Position numbers and translations under genes: made by a program. Of a stretch of 64,000 bases of DNA, positions 53,579 through 61,888 are shown piece after piece. This stretch comes from an uncultured Clostridia bacterium (GTDB lineage Bacteria > Bacillota > Clostridia > Oscillospirales > Ruminococcaceae). Where the stretch lies: the NCBI GenBank assembly GCA_947627875.1, contig CANQXS010000011.1, forward strand, positions 1 to 64,000, read 5' to 3'. Under the pieces are notes generated by a model. That model was not told the origin of the DNA. It worked only from the letters and a program-made list of their open reading frames with translations, and did no database searches. Each line of letters starts with the position of its first letter. Positions within the stretch are counted from its first letter, which is position 1.

Positions 53579-55468
53579 ATGGAAAACGAAAAAATCTGCG
53601 AGCCCGAGCGCTGCGTCTGCGAACACGATCACGGCTGCTCCTGCTGCGAAGAAAAGCTCAGCGGCGAGCGCGAGGAAGGCTCGGTAAAAATTCAGATAAT
53701 AAAGATAGCCGCCGCAGGAGCGCTCTTTGCGGGTTCGTTCTTCGTACCGATTCCGGTCGTGAAGCTGCTTATGCTCGTCGCCGCATACCTCATAGTCGGC
53801 GCAGAAGTCATAATCGGCGCAGTCCGAGAGCTTTTCACCGAATTTTCTATCGACGAGGAATTTCTGATGACGATAGCAACCGTAGGCGCCTTTGCGATAG
53901 GCGAATCGACCGAAGCCGCGGCGGTAATGCTCTTTTATTCCGTCGGCGAGCTTTTGGAGGACATCGCCTGCGAGCGCTCGCGCCGCTCGGTCACTGCGCT
54001 TCTGGCTCTCAGGCCCGACAGCGTGACCGTTAAGCGCGGTTCGGAGCTCGTAAAGGTCCCCGTCGAGGAGGTCGTCCCGGGCGATATTGCCGTCGCGGTT
54101 GCGGGAGAGAGAATAGCCGCCGACGGAGTCATAATAAGCGGTGAGACCGCCATAGACAATTCCGCGCTGACCGGCGAATCCCTGCCGGTTCTCTGCGGGG
54201 TCGGCGATACGGTATACGGCGGAGGAATAAACACCTCCGGCACTATAGAGATAAAAGTCACAAAGCCCTACGGCGAATCCGGCGCGGCAAGGATACTCGA
54301 GCTCGTCGAAAACGCTCAGGAAAAGAAGGCAAAGACCGAGCGCTTCATCACCCGCTTTGCAAAAAAATACACCTTAGCCGTGGTCGCGCTCGCGCTCGTC
54401 ATAGCCTTTGTCTGCCCGATATTCACCGGCTACGCCGAAACCTTCACCGCTTGGTTCTACCGCGGGCTGACGCTGTTGGTGGTCTCCTGCCCCTGCGCGT
54501 TCGTGATCTCGGTCCCGCTGAGCTTCTTCGCGGGAATAGGCTGCGCCTCTCGCAACGGCATACTCATTAAAGGCACGTCTTCGATCGAAACGCTCTCAAA
54601 GCTCGGCTCGGTCGCGCTCGACAAGACCGGCACCCTCACTAAGGGCGACTTGAGCGTTATCTCGACCGAGGGAGGCAGCGAAGTCCTTAAGCTTGCGGCT
54701 TATGCCGAGAGCCGCTCGACCCACCCCATCGCAAAGGCAATAGTTAAGGCATACGGCGAAAAAATCGACGGCTCGCTCATCTCGGAGAGCGTCGAACTGG
54801 CGGGAAAGGGCATCTCCGCAAAAATAGGCGGCGACGAGGTCTCGGTCGAAAAGGGTGAGAACGGCAGTGTCACCGTTATCAAAAACGGCGAAAAAATCGG
54901 CAGCATTACCCTTGCCGACGAGCTCAAGCCCGACAGCCGCGACGCAGTAAAGGCTCTTGAAGCCCTCGGAATAGAGCGCATAACCGTTCTTTCGGGAGAC
55001 AGCAGAGCCGCCGCGGAAAAAATCGCGGAGCAGGCGGGAATAAGCGACGTAAGGGCTGACCTCACGCCGGAGGAAAAATGCGTCGAACTTGAAAAAATCA
55101 TCGCCGAAAGCCGCGGAAAGACCGCTTTCGTCGGCGACGGGATAAACGACGCGCCGGTTCTCGCTCAGGCTGATATCGGCGCGGCAATGGGTGGTCTCGG
55201 CTCGGACGCCGCAATAGAGACCGCCGACGTAGTCATCCTCGACGACAGGCTCTCAAGGCTCCCGCTCGCGGTGAAAATCTCCCGCAGGACGATGAAAATC
55301 GTTTACCAGTGCGTGGCGTTCGCGTTCATAACGAAGCTCGCGATAATAGCCCTCGAGCTCTGCGGCTTAGCGGGAATGTGGGCGGCGGTCTTCGCAGACG
55401 TCGGCGTTACCGTCCTTGCGATACTCAACTCGCTGAGAGCGCTTAACTATAAGGTCAAGGCAAAGTAA
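53579..55468 (+). CDS. Heavy-metal P1B-type ATPase (CadA/ZntA-like)
   Basis: A 629-residue metal exporter with the CPC membrane motif (VSCPCAFVIS), phosphorylation site DKTGTLTKG, TGES loop, SERSTHP-like HP locus (SRSTHPIAKA) and GDGINDAP. The usual N-terminal HMA ferredoxin fold is missing; instead there is a short cysteine-rich tail (CEPERCVCEHDHGCSCCEE). CPC plus the CadC-like repressor favours Zn/Cd/Pb export. The ATG at 53579 follows GAGAGGG; an ATG at 53555 overlapping the repressor stop is possible. Confidence 0.92.
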   Translation: MENEKICEPERCVCEHDHGCSCCEEKLSGEREEGSVKIQIIKIAAAGALFAGSFFVPIPVVKLLMLVAAYLIVGAEVIIGAVRELFTEFSIDEEFLMTIATVGAFAIGESTEAAAVMLFYSVGELLEDIACERSRRSVTALLALRPDSVTVKRGSELVKVPVEEVVPGDIAVAVAGERIAADGVIISGETAIDNSALTGESLPVLCGVGDTVYGGGINTSGTIEIKVTKPYGESGAARILELVENAQEKKAKTERFITRFAKKYTLAVVALALVIAFVCPIFTGYAETFTAWFYRGLTLLVVSCPCAFVISVPLSFFAGIGCASRNGILIKGTSSIETLSKLGSVALDKTGTLTKGDLSVISTEGGSEVLKLAAYAESRSTHPIAKAIVKAYGEKIDGSLISESVELAGKGISAKIGGDEVSVEKGENGSVTVIKNGEKIGSITLADELKPDSRDAVKALEALGIERITVLSGDSRAAAEKIAEQAGISDVRADLTPEEKCVELEKIIAESRGKTAFVGDGINDAPVLAQADIGAAMGGLGSDAAIETADVVILDDRLSRLPLAVKISRRTMKIVYQCVAFAFITKLAIIALELCGLAGMWAAVFADVGVTVLAILNSLRALNYKVKAK

Positions 55469-55475
55469 GCGGCAT

Positions 55476-55513
55476 AAAAAATCTCTCCTTCGGAAAGCGG
55501 AGGAGAGATTTTT
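55476..55513. terminator. Bidirectional terminator
   Basis: AAAAATCTCTCCT and AGGAGAGATTTTT arms lie between the converging ATPase and ECF S-component genes and provide T runs on both strands. Confidence 0.85.
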
Positions 55514-55525
55514 GCGTTAAGTTTG

Positions 55526-56191
55526 TTATTTGTTTGCAATGTAGAGCCATACCGCGAGCGCAGATATCACGAGGAACACTGCCGCGATAGCAAGGTTTAC
55601 ATACCATTTTCTCTCGTGAGAGTCGCGCTCGGAGATTATATCGCGGAAATAGGTCGCCTTGAGCGGCTTGAGCAGTGCGAAATAGAGCGGCACCGACACC
55701 GCGACGGCTATAATCGCGTTCACGGTAGAGGTCAAAAGGTTTGTAGCGGAAGCCGTTATCGCGGTCTGAACCGCCGAGTCGTAGGCAAGCCTCTGGACGA
55801 CGTAAGTCCTCGCGACATACAGGACAATGTATACCACCTGCCCGACTGCCGCGCTGACGGCGATATGAGCGGGCTCGCTGCCGAGCCTTTTCTCGCGCTT
55901 GGCAAGATATCCGCATATAAAGCCCATAGCGAATTTTGAAAGGAAGGTAAACGGCGCCGAGATTATATAAACAGGGTCGAGAAGGTCGTAGAGCCCTGCG
56001 CCTATCCCCGAGGCAAGCCCTCCCGCGAGCGGTCCGAAGAGAAGCCCAGCCAGCAGGCACATCGAGTTGCCGAAGTGGATACGCGTTATCAGAACGCCGT
56101 TCGGTATTTTTATCTGAAGGTAGTTTCCGACGAAGCAGAGCGCCGCCATAAGTCCGACGGCTACTATCGTCGCAAGTTTTTTGTTTTTCAT
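55526..56191 (-). CDS. ECF transporter S component (substrate unknown)
   Basis: A 221-residue membrane protein with six segments. KNKKLATIVAVGLMAALCFVGNYLQI and GNSMCLLAGLLFGPLAGGLASGIGAGLYDLLDP fit vitamin-type S subunits. It needs an EcfA-EcfA-EcfT module, available at 38.3-40.8 kb. The ATG at 56191 follows GAGGTGA. It is monocistronic. The substrate class cannot be set from sequence; pyridoxine- or thiamine-precursor-type S proteins look similar. Confidence 0.85.
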   Translation of the reverse strand: MKNKKLATIVAVGLMAALCFVGNYLQIKIPNGVLITRIHFGNSMCLLAGLLFGPLAGGLASGIGAGLYDLLDPVYIISAPFTFLSKFAMGFICGYLAKREKRLGSEPAHIAVSAAVGQVVYIVLYVARTYVVQRLAYDSAVQTAITASATNLLTSTVNAIIAVAVSVPLYFALLKPLKATYFRDIISERDSHERKWYVNLAIAAVFLVISALAVWLYIANK

Positions 56192-56220
56192 AAATGTCAC
56201 CTCGTTTATTTGATGACGCC

Positions 56221-56249
56221 ATTATAGTCTCCCGTCGGCGGAAATGCAA
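56221..56249 (-). promoter_or_regulatory. Sigma-A promoter of the ECF S-component gene
   Basis: On the minus strand, TTGCAT, 17 bases, TATAAT. The leader of about 25 bases leaves no room for a riboswitch. Confidence 0.7.
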
Positions 56250-56286
56250 ATTTTCAAAATGAGACTGTAAAATTTTTACTTTTATG

Positions 56287-56335
56287 CAAAATAACCGCTC
56301 CGAGCCCCGAAAATATCGGGCGGAACGGTTATTTT
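56287..56335 (-). terminator. Terminator after yebC
   Basis: A long palindrome (AAAATAACCG/CGGTTATTTT outer arms with paired inner segments CCGA/TCGG) downstream of yebC on the minus strand, ending in a T-rich tail. Confidence 0.75.
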
Positions 56336-56435
56336 CACAACAAATTCGGGCGGAGAAATTCTCGAAAATTCCCGCCGGAAAATTCGGCACAAAATCGAAA
56401 AACCGAGGTGCGGAATTTTTATGCAATAGGTAGAA

Positions 56436-57179
56436 TCAATCCTCTTCGGGCTCCTCGGGCATATCCCAGTTGTGGAAGACTTCCTGAACGTCGTCATCGT
56501 CGTCGAGAGTGTCAAGAAGGAGGTTCATAAAGCGGATCTGGTCGGGGTCGGTGAGGGTGGTGTAGGTGGAAGGCACCATAGCGTCTTCGGCGGAAACAAC
56601 GGAATAGCCCAGCGCCTTGAGCGCCTCGGCGACCTTGAATACGTCGTTGGGCTCTGCGGTGACCTCAACGGAATCCTCTTCGACATTGAAGTCGGTAGCG
56701 CCCGCCTCGAAGCAGTCTTCCATAAGCTTGTCTTCGTCGCAGCCGTCGTTTTCGAGGACGATAACGCCCTTGCGGGTGAACATAAACGAAACGCAGCCGG
56801 TGGTCCCCATATTGCCGCCGAACTTATCGAAATAGTGGCGGACGTTGCCCGCGGTGCGGTTCTTGTTGTCGGTCAGACACTCTACGATAACGGCGACGCC
56901 TCCCGCGCCGTAGCCCTCGTAGGTCATAGTCTCGTAGCTGTTCTTATCGGTATCGCCGGCAGCCTTTTTGATAACGCGCTCGATATTGTCGTTCGGGACG
57001 TTGTTTGCCTTTGCCTTCGAGATAAGGTCGCGCAGCTTAGAGTTGGAGGCAGGGTCTGCGCCGCCCTCCTTTACGCAAACGGTGATCTCTCTGCCTATGC
57101 GGGTGAAGATCTTGGCCTTCGCGCCGTCGGCAGCCTCTTTTTTTCTCTTGATATTATTCCATTTTGAATGTCCGGACAT
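56436..57179 (-). CDS. YebC/PmpR-family protein
   Basis: A 247-residue YebC-family protein: MSGHSKWNNIKRKK at the N-terminus, TRIGREITVCVKEGG and the acidic C-terminus. YebC proteins bind DNA or, in recent work on one subgroup, help ribosomes at proline stretches. The start at 57179 follows AGGAG. The 5' side abuts IS copy 2 by about 35 bases beyond its promoter, so regulation may have changed. Confidence 0.93.
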   Translation of the reverse strand: MSGHSKWNNIKRKKEAADGAKAKIFTRIGREITVCVKEGGADPASNSKLRDLISKAKANNVPNDNIERVIKKAAGDTDKNSYETMTYEGYGAGGVAVIVECLTDNKNRTAGNVRHYFDKFGGNMGTTGCVSFMFTRKGVIVLENDGCDEDKLMEDCFEAGATDFNVEEDSVEVTAEPNDVFKVAEALKALGYSVVSAEDAMVPSTYTTLTDPDQIRFMNLLLDTLDDDDDVQEVFHNWDMPEEPEED

Positions 57180-57213
57180 AAAAATTGCTCCTATCAAAAA
57201 TGATTACCGTATA

Positions 57214-57242
57214 ATTATAGCACACAATTCGTGACTGGTCAA
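57214..57242 (-). promoter_or_regulatory. Sigma-A promoter of yebC
   Basis: On the minus strand, TTGACC, 17 bases, TATAAT. The IS copy 2 end lies 31 bases upstream. Confidence 0.78.
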
Positions 57243-57272
57243 GAGCGATTGAAAAAGTTGGGGAACCGTATT

Positions 57273-58329
57273 TGTTAGAGTACAATACATCTTGTACAAA
57301 GAAAATAAAAAAAGAAGAATGTGTCCAAGTGTGGTAAGATAAGATTGCCCACAAATCACTACCGCAAGAAAGGAAGCACATTCTTCATGAACAGTATAAC
57401 ACAAGAGGCAAGGTATCGTCAATCCCTGATGAAATATGCAGAGAAATACGGAGTATCACGCGCAAGCAGGAAATACAATAGGGCACGGTCATATATCTAC
57501 TTTTGGAAATCGCGCTGGGACGGAACGGAATCGTCATTGGTAAATCAGTCCCGCAGACCTCATCATCACCCCAACGAGCATACTCCCGAAGAAATAGCTC
57601 TAATTAAGCGCTATCATCGCAGAAGCCCCGATTTAGGTCTTACCGAGCTTTGGCACAGGCTCAAAAAGAAAGGCTACTCTCGCCGTCCGGAGAGTCTTTA
57701 CAGAGTTATGCGAAAGCTTGGAATGATTGAAGGTCCAAAGCCTAAGCAAAAGCGAAAATCAAAGCCTTACGAGCAGATGACGCACCCCGGAGAGCGTGTT
57801 CAGATAGACGTAAAGGTGGTTCCTCTGAAGTGTCTTGCAAATCCCGAAGAAAGACTGTATCAGTATACAGCGATTGATGAATACACAAGACTTAGATATT
57901 TAGGTGCATATGCGGAACAGAGTACATATTCATCGGCGGATTTCTTAGAAAAAGTCTACAAGTGGTTCAAGAGAAAGGGAGTGACAATAGAATGCGTTCA
58001 GACCGACAACGGATTTGAGTTCACAAACAAATTTTCAAACAGCAAACGAGACTTACCGACAAGATTTGAGCTTACAGCGAAAAAACTCGGCATTCGGCAC
58101 AAGCTTATTCGTCCCTACACTCCGCGGCACAACGGCAAGGTTGAGAGAAGCCACAGAGAGGATCAAAAGCGATTTTATGATTCACACCGCTTTTATTCTC
58201 TCGCCGATTTTGGTGCGCAGCTCGCTGCGCACCAAACAAAATCCAATAATCGTCCTATGCGTCCGCTGCTCTTCCTCTCTCCTTCCGAATTCTTTTCTTT
58301 CACTGTACAACATCATTGACAAACTTACA
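57273..58329 (+). mobile_element. IS481-like insertion sequence, copy 2
   Basis: About 1057 bases with the same imperfect ends as copy 1, in plus orientation. The transposase leader contains a perfect 10-base stem, GAAGAATGTG (57314-57323) with CACATTCTTC (57377-57386), which ends at the start codon and holds the ribosome-binding site GAAAGGAAG in its loop and arm. The leader has one extra A relative to copy 1. Confidence 0.82.
57387..58319 (+). CDS. IS481-like transposase, copy 2 (intact)
   Basis: A 310-residue DDE transposase nearly identical to copy 1 over the first 290 residues, with the same catalytic Asp, Asp and Glu. It stops inside the element (SFTVQHH), which is presumably the native end. 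It should be functional and able to act on both copies' ends. Start ATG 57387, immediately after the leader stem. Confidence 0.9.
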   Translation: MNSITQEARYRQSLMKYAEKYGVSRASRKYNRARSYIYFWKSRWDGTESSLVNQSRRPHHHPNEHTPEEIALIKRYHRRSPDLGLTELWHRLKKKGYSRRPESLYRVMRKLGMIEGPKPKQKRKSKPYEQMTHPGERVQIDVKVVPLKCLANPEERLYQYTAIDEYTRLRYLGAYAEQSTYSSADFLEKVYKWFKRKGVTIECVQTDNGFEFTNKFSNSKRDLPTRFELTAKKLGIRHKLIRPYTPRHNGKVERSHREDQKRFYDSHRFYSLADFGAQLAAHQTKSNNRPMRPLLFLSPSEFFSFTVQHH

Positions 58330-58379
58330 GAAAGCGGTCTGCGCGATAACTTTTGATCTAATCTTCCTTCGCAAAGGAA

Positions 58380-58410
58380 AAGCAGCCGACCGCTGAGCGA
58401 TCGGCTGCCT
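58380..58410 (-). terminator. Terminator of the HtrA gene
   Basis: On the minus strand, GCAGCCGA and TCGGCTGC arms followed by TTTTCCTTT. A second perfect hairpin (GCGCCCGA/TCGGGCGC) lies at 58473-58500, upstream on the same strand. Confidence 0.65.
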
Positions 58411-58552
58411 TCCGAGAGGGAAAAAATGAAAACAGCGCACTAAAAAATGCTGGAAGTGGGCTAAGGGGTGTGCCGCGCCCGAAGCCCGTGACCTCGGGCG
58501 CGCAAAAAGAAAGGGAAAATATGAAAAAGCAAAACTGGATGTCGTAATTAAA

Positions 58553-60241
58553 TTATTCGGGAGTGGACTCGCCGAGAACAACGTCTACGTCAAAGCTTTC
58601 GCCCTTCGACCTTCCGCCCGAATCAGAACGCGGAGCTATCCTGTAGATAGTGAGCGTTACGGTGTCACCGACGGAATACTGGTTCTTGATGTTGTTCAGC
58701 TCGTTCATGTTGGTTATCGTTTCGCCCTGAATGCCGATTATAACGTCTTCGGGGAGAATGCCCGCGGCTTCGGCGCCCGAGCCCGGCGTTACCGAGTGAA
58801 CGAGAACTCCCTGGGGCAGCCTGAGATAGAGCGAGAGAAGCTCGCCTATATCCTGACCGGATATTCCTATGCTCGGTCTGCCGATAACATAGCCGTACTG
58901 AATGAGGTTTTCGATTATCGGAATGGCTTCGTCGATGGGTATCGCAAAGCCGAGGCTTTCGCCGTAGGTAGAATCGACTTTTGCCGAGGTTATCCCTATA
59001 ACCCTGCCGTAGGCGTCGATGAGCGGTCCGCCCGAGTTGCCGTGGTTAATGGAGGCGCTCGTCTGCAAAAGGTTCATCGTTATGTCGCTTATGGTGACGG
59101 AGCGGTCGAGCCCCGAGATAATGCCGGTGGTCATTGTTCCGTAAAGGTCGAAGCCGAGCGGGTTGCCGATAGCTATCGCGAGCTCGCCGATGCGCAGGTC
59201 TGCCGAGGTTCCGAGGTCGACCGCGATAAGCTCCTTATCGCTCGGGTCGATGCGCAGTACAGCGATATCCGACATCGTATCGTATCCGATGACCTCCGCC
59301 TCGTATTCGTTGAGGTCGTGGTCTACTATCATAACGCTTATATAGCCGTCGATAACGTGGGCGTTCGTTACGATATAGCCTTCCTCGCCGTCGATTATGA
59401 AGCCGGTGCCGGTCTGAGTTCCGCCCTCGACCGAGCAGGAGACCCCGACTACCGATTCTATTACTTTATCGTAAATGTCGGGCAGGCTCATAGCGTCTTC
59501 GGGCGCGGCGAGCTGCTCTAAAGAGGGGTAGTCGCGTATAGGCGTGTGGGTGACGGCGGTGTTCTGAGCCGGAGCGTCGCTTTCGGCGGGCTCGTCGTCT
59601 TCGTCGCCGCCTTCTATCTCGGTGTCGTTGCGGTGGTCGTCGATATGGTCATCGTCCTCGCCGACGGGGCTGCCGTCGCGGTCGGCAAAGAGATTGTCGG
59701 AAAAATCGTCGATGTTAAAATTGCGCCCCGCCGTTAAAACGGAATACAGTCCGACCGAGAACACGAACACGGTGAGAACGGCGGCTATGCATATCAGCGC
59801 TATCCTGCCGGCTTTGCTCTTTTTTGACGCCGGAGCGGGGCTGTAGATATATTCGTTGGTGTGGGGCTGGTAATAGCCCATCGAAGGCTGCTGAGCGCGG
59901 TACTGCTGCTGTTGGTTCTGCTGCTGATAGGGGTTCTGAACGTAAGACTGATACTGTGGATAGGTCTGCCTCGGCTGAGGATTTGCCGGCGGCTCGGGCT
60001 GCTTTCGGGAGCCGTCGCCCTCGTAGATTACTTCTCCCGCCGATTCCGAGGGAGCTTCCGCTATGGGTTCAGCGGGTTCAGCGGCTTCGACAGGGGGCTC
60101 GGCTGCGGGTTCTGCGGCTTCCGCGACCGGCTCCGAAGCTTCTGCTGCGGGCTCTGCGGGCTGCGCCTCGGGTTCCGCCGATTCCGGCTCTTTGGGCTCG
60201 GTTTCGTTCAAATCTTTATCGTTAAGATCGTATTCGCTCAT
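58553..60241 (-). CDS. HtrA/DegP-type membrane serine protease with PDZ domain
   Basis: A 562-residue protein: a long Glu/Pro/Ala-rich cytoplasmic part with repeats such as AEPAAEPPVEAAEPAEP (about residues 15-75), a Gln/Tyr-rich stretch, one membrane segment (146-168), an acidic linker, a trypsin-fold protease with His295, Asp325 and Ser403 (GNSGGPLID), and one C-terminal PDZ domain (about 470-550). It degrades misfolded proteins outside the membrane. The start at 60241 follows GGAGGTAA. Stand-alone gene. Confidence 0.93.
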   Translation of the reverse strand: MSEYDLNDKDLNETEPKEPESAEPEAQPAEPAAEASEPVAEAAEPAAEPPVEAAEPAEPIAEAPSESAGEVIYEGDGSRKQPEPPANPQPRQTYPQYQSYVQNPYQQQNQQQQYRAQQPSMGYYQPHTNEYIYSPAPASKKSKAGRIALICIAAVLTVFVFSVGLYSVLTAGRNFNIDDFSDNLFADRDGSPVGEDDDHIDDHRNDTEIEGGDEDDEPAESDAPAQNTAVTHTPIRDYPSLEQLAAPEDAMSLPDIYDKVIESVVGVSCSVEGGTQTGTGFIIDGEEGYIVTNAHVIDGYISVMIVDHDLNEYEAEVIGYDTMSDIAVLRIDPSDKELIAVDLGTSADLRIGELAIAIGNPLGFDLYGTMTTGIISGLDRSVTISDITMNLLQTSASINHGNSGGPLIDAYGRVIGITSAKVDSTYGESLGFAIPIDEAIPIIENLIQYGYVIGRPSIGISGQDIGELLSLYLRLPQGVLVHSVTPGSGAEAAGILPEDVIIGIQGETITNMNELNNIKNQYSVGDTVTLTIYRIAPRSDSGGRSKGESFDVDVVLGESTPE

Positions 60242-60476
60242 TGCGTTTACCTCCAAGAAGTAAAAGAAAATGCGTAAAATGCTGCTGCGGCGCACAGGAG
60301 CCGCTCGGAGTTTGTAATAATTATTATATCGGCGTATGTGAAAACTGTATGAAAGAAAGCGGAATTTTTGACGATTTGCACATTAAGATGTAATGTAAGG
60401 TTTATTCGCGGAATTTCACAAAGCCGCTTTTTCTGCGGTTCGGGCGCAATTATATGTCTTTATCGGCAAAAATTCA

Positions 60477-60505
60477 TTGACATAATCGAAAAGCTGAGTT
60501 ATACT
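60477..60505 (+). promoter_or_regulatory. Sigma-A promoter of the MBOAT-like operon
   Basis: TTGACA, 17 bases, TATACT. Confidence 0.8.
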
Positions 60506-60537
60506 ATTCAGAGATTGAACGGAAGGAGGAGCCGCGC

Positions 60538-61854
60538 TTGATATTCACCGACCTTATTTTTGTGTTCGCGTTTCTGCCGATATATCTTGTGGCGAGCTTC
60601 TGCTGCCGCGAGCCTTGGTCTAAAAACGCAGTTGCGGTTTTAGCCTCGCTTATATTCATTTCCTGGGGCAGAGCTCTGCCGCCGGTTTATTACCTTTTGA
60701 TTATGTTGCCCGTCGCGGTGATTTATATTCTCGGATTCCTTCCGCTCCGCAAAAACGGGTTTGTCTTTGAGATAATAGGCGACGCCGCCGCCGTTCTTAC
60801 CGCAGGATTTCTTGCCGCCGCCTCGGGAACGGGGCTTTCGTTGCGTTCGGCGCTCATATCCGTGGGCTTTATGCTCTTTGCCCTCAGATGCATACTTTAT
60901 AATAAAGACGTCTCCTCGGGAGCGGAGCCCGAAAAGGACTTCTTTGCGCTTGCGGCATACTTCATCTCGTTTGAAAATATGCTGATAGCTCCGCTTTCCG
61001 ACTACGCCTCCTCAAAAAAAGCCCTTCTTGAGCGCAAACCGACTCTTTCCAAGATGTCGGCGGGTCTCTCGGAATTCGCCAAGGGATTTGCCCTTGCCGC
61101 CGCGGTCGGGCTTTCGTTCGACAGGGTGCGCCTCGCAGCCGTTGAATACGAAGCCTTCCCCTGGGTGAACGCCCTTCTCCTCACGCTCGTAACGGTAGGG
61201 GAGATATATGCGGTCTCGGCGGGGATACTCGGGATGTCCTGCGGGATAGGGCTTATGAGCGGGCTTGCGCCGAGGCTCTATACACCCGCGTTCGTCCCTC
61301 GTTTCAGGATATCCGACCACGTTTCGGAGCTTTGGGAGGGCTTTTCGGGCTTTGTTAAAAGATGCTTCTTCGAGCGCTCAGCCGCAGGCTTGGCGGTGTC
61401 GCTCGCGGTGATATCCTCGGTCGCGGTCGGGGCTTTTATCGCGTTCGGAGCCTTTGCCGCGGCGTTCGTCGGGATACTCCTGCTCGCGTCGGTGCTCGAA
61501 TTTATGTCTGAGCGCAGAAGCCGCGCCGCCGATTCGGTTTTCACTGCCGTTCTTATGCTGCTCGCGTTCGCCGTTCCGATATTCGGGGCCGCAGGGGGAG
61601 TAGGGGAGTTCTTCTCGGCGTTTTCTGCCGATTACGGCTACGATATTACCTTCGCGCTCTATGACGAAATTATGCGAAGCCTTCCATGGCTCATCATTGG
61701 AGTGTTGGCGGTGTCGCCGCTCCGCAGAGCTCTCGGAGCCGACGTAAGGCGCAGAATGAGAGAAAGCGAAAAATTCTACGGCGCGGCAAGGATCGCCGAA
61801 ACGGTGATCTGCGCGCTTCTGATAGTTTTGGCGACCGCCGCGGCTTCGGTCTGA
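60538..61854 (+). CDS. MBOAT/AlgI-like membrane protein lacking the catalytic His
   Basis: A 438-residue membrane protein with about 10-12 segments. The N-terminus (FTDLIFVFAFLPIYL, ASLIFISWG) and the middle (IAPLSDYAS; SAGILGMSCGIGLMSGL) follow the AlgI/DltB-type MBOAT acyltransferase pattern. At the place of the family motif FWRRWHISLS it reads ELWEGFSGFV, so both the Trp-His pair and the catalytic histidine are lost. It therefore cannot work as a standard O-acyltransferase. The next gene keeps a trace of the DHHW partner protein that MBOATs usually need. A structural, transport or regulatory role is more likely. TTG start with GGAGGAG upstream. Confidence 0.65.
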   Translation: MIFTDLIFVFAFLPIYLVASFCCREPWSKNAVAVLASLIFISWGRALPPVYYLLIMLPVAVIYILGFLPLRKNGFVFEIIGDAAAVLTAGFLAAASGTGLSLRSALISVGFMLFALRCILYNKDVSSGAEPEKDFFALAAYFISFENMLIAPLSDYASSKKALLERKPTLSKMSAGLSEFAKGFALAAAVGLSFDRVRLAAVEYEAFPWVNALLLTLVTVGEIYAVSAGILGMSCGIGLMSGLAPRLYTPAFVPRFRISDHVSELWEGFSGFVKRCFFERSAAGLAVSLAVISSVAVGAFIAFGAFAAAFVGILLLASVLEFMSERRSRAADSVFTAVLMLLAFAVPIFGAAGGVGEFFSAFSADYGYDITFALYDEIMRSLPWLIIGVLAVSPLRRALGADVRRRMRESEKFYGAARIAETVICALLIVLATAAASV

Positions 61855-61888
61855 CGGCGCAGTATCATTAAAAAAGGGGGGAGACCTT

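Noticed and set aside
61870-61888. Seven-G run as a third slippage tract
   Set aside because: It forms the ribosome-binding region before 61889, is shorter, and no frame depends on it.
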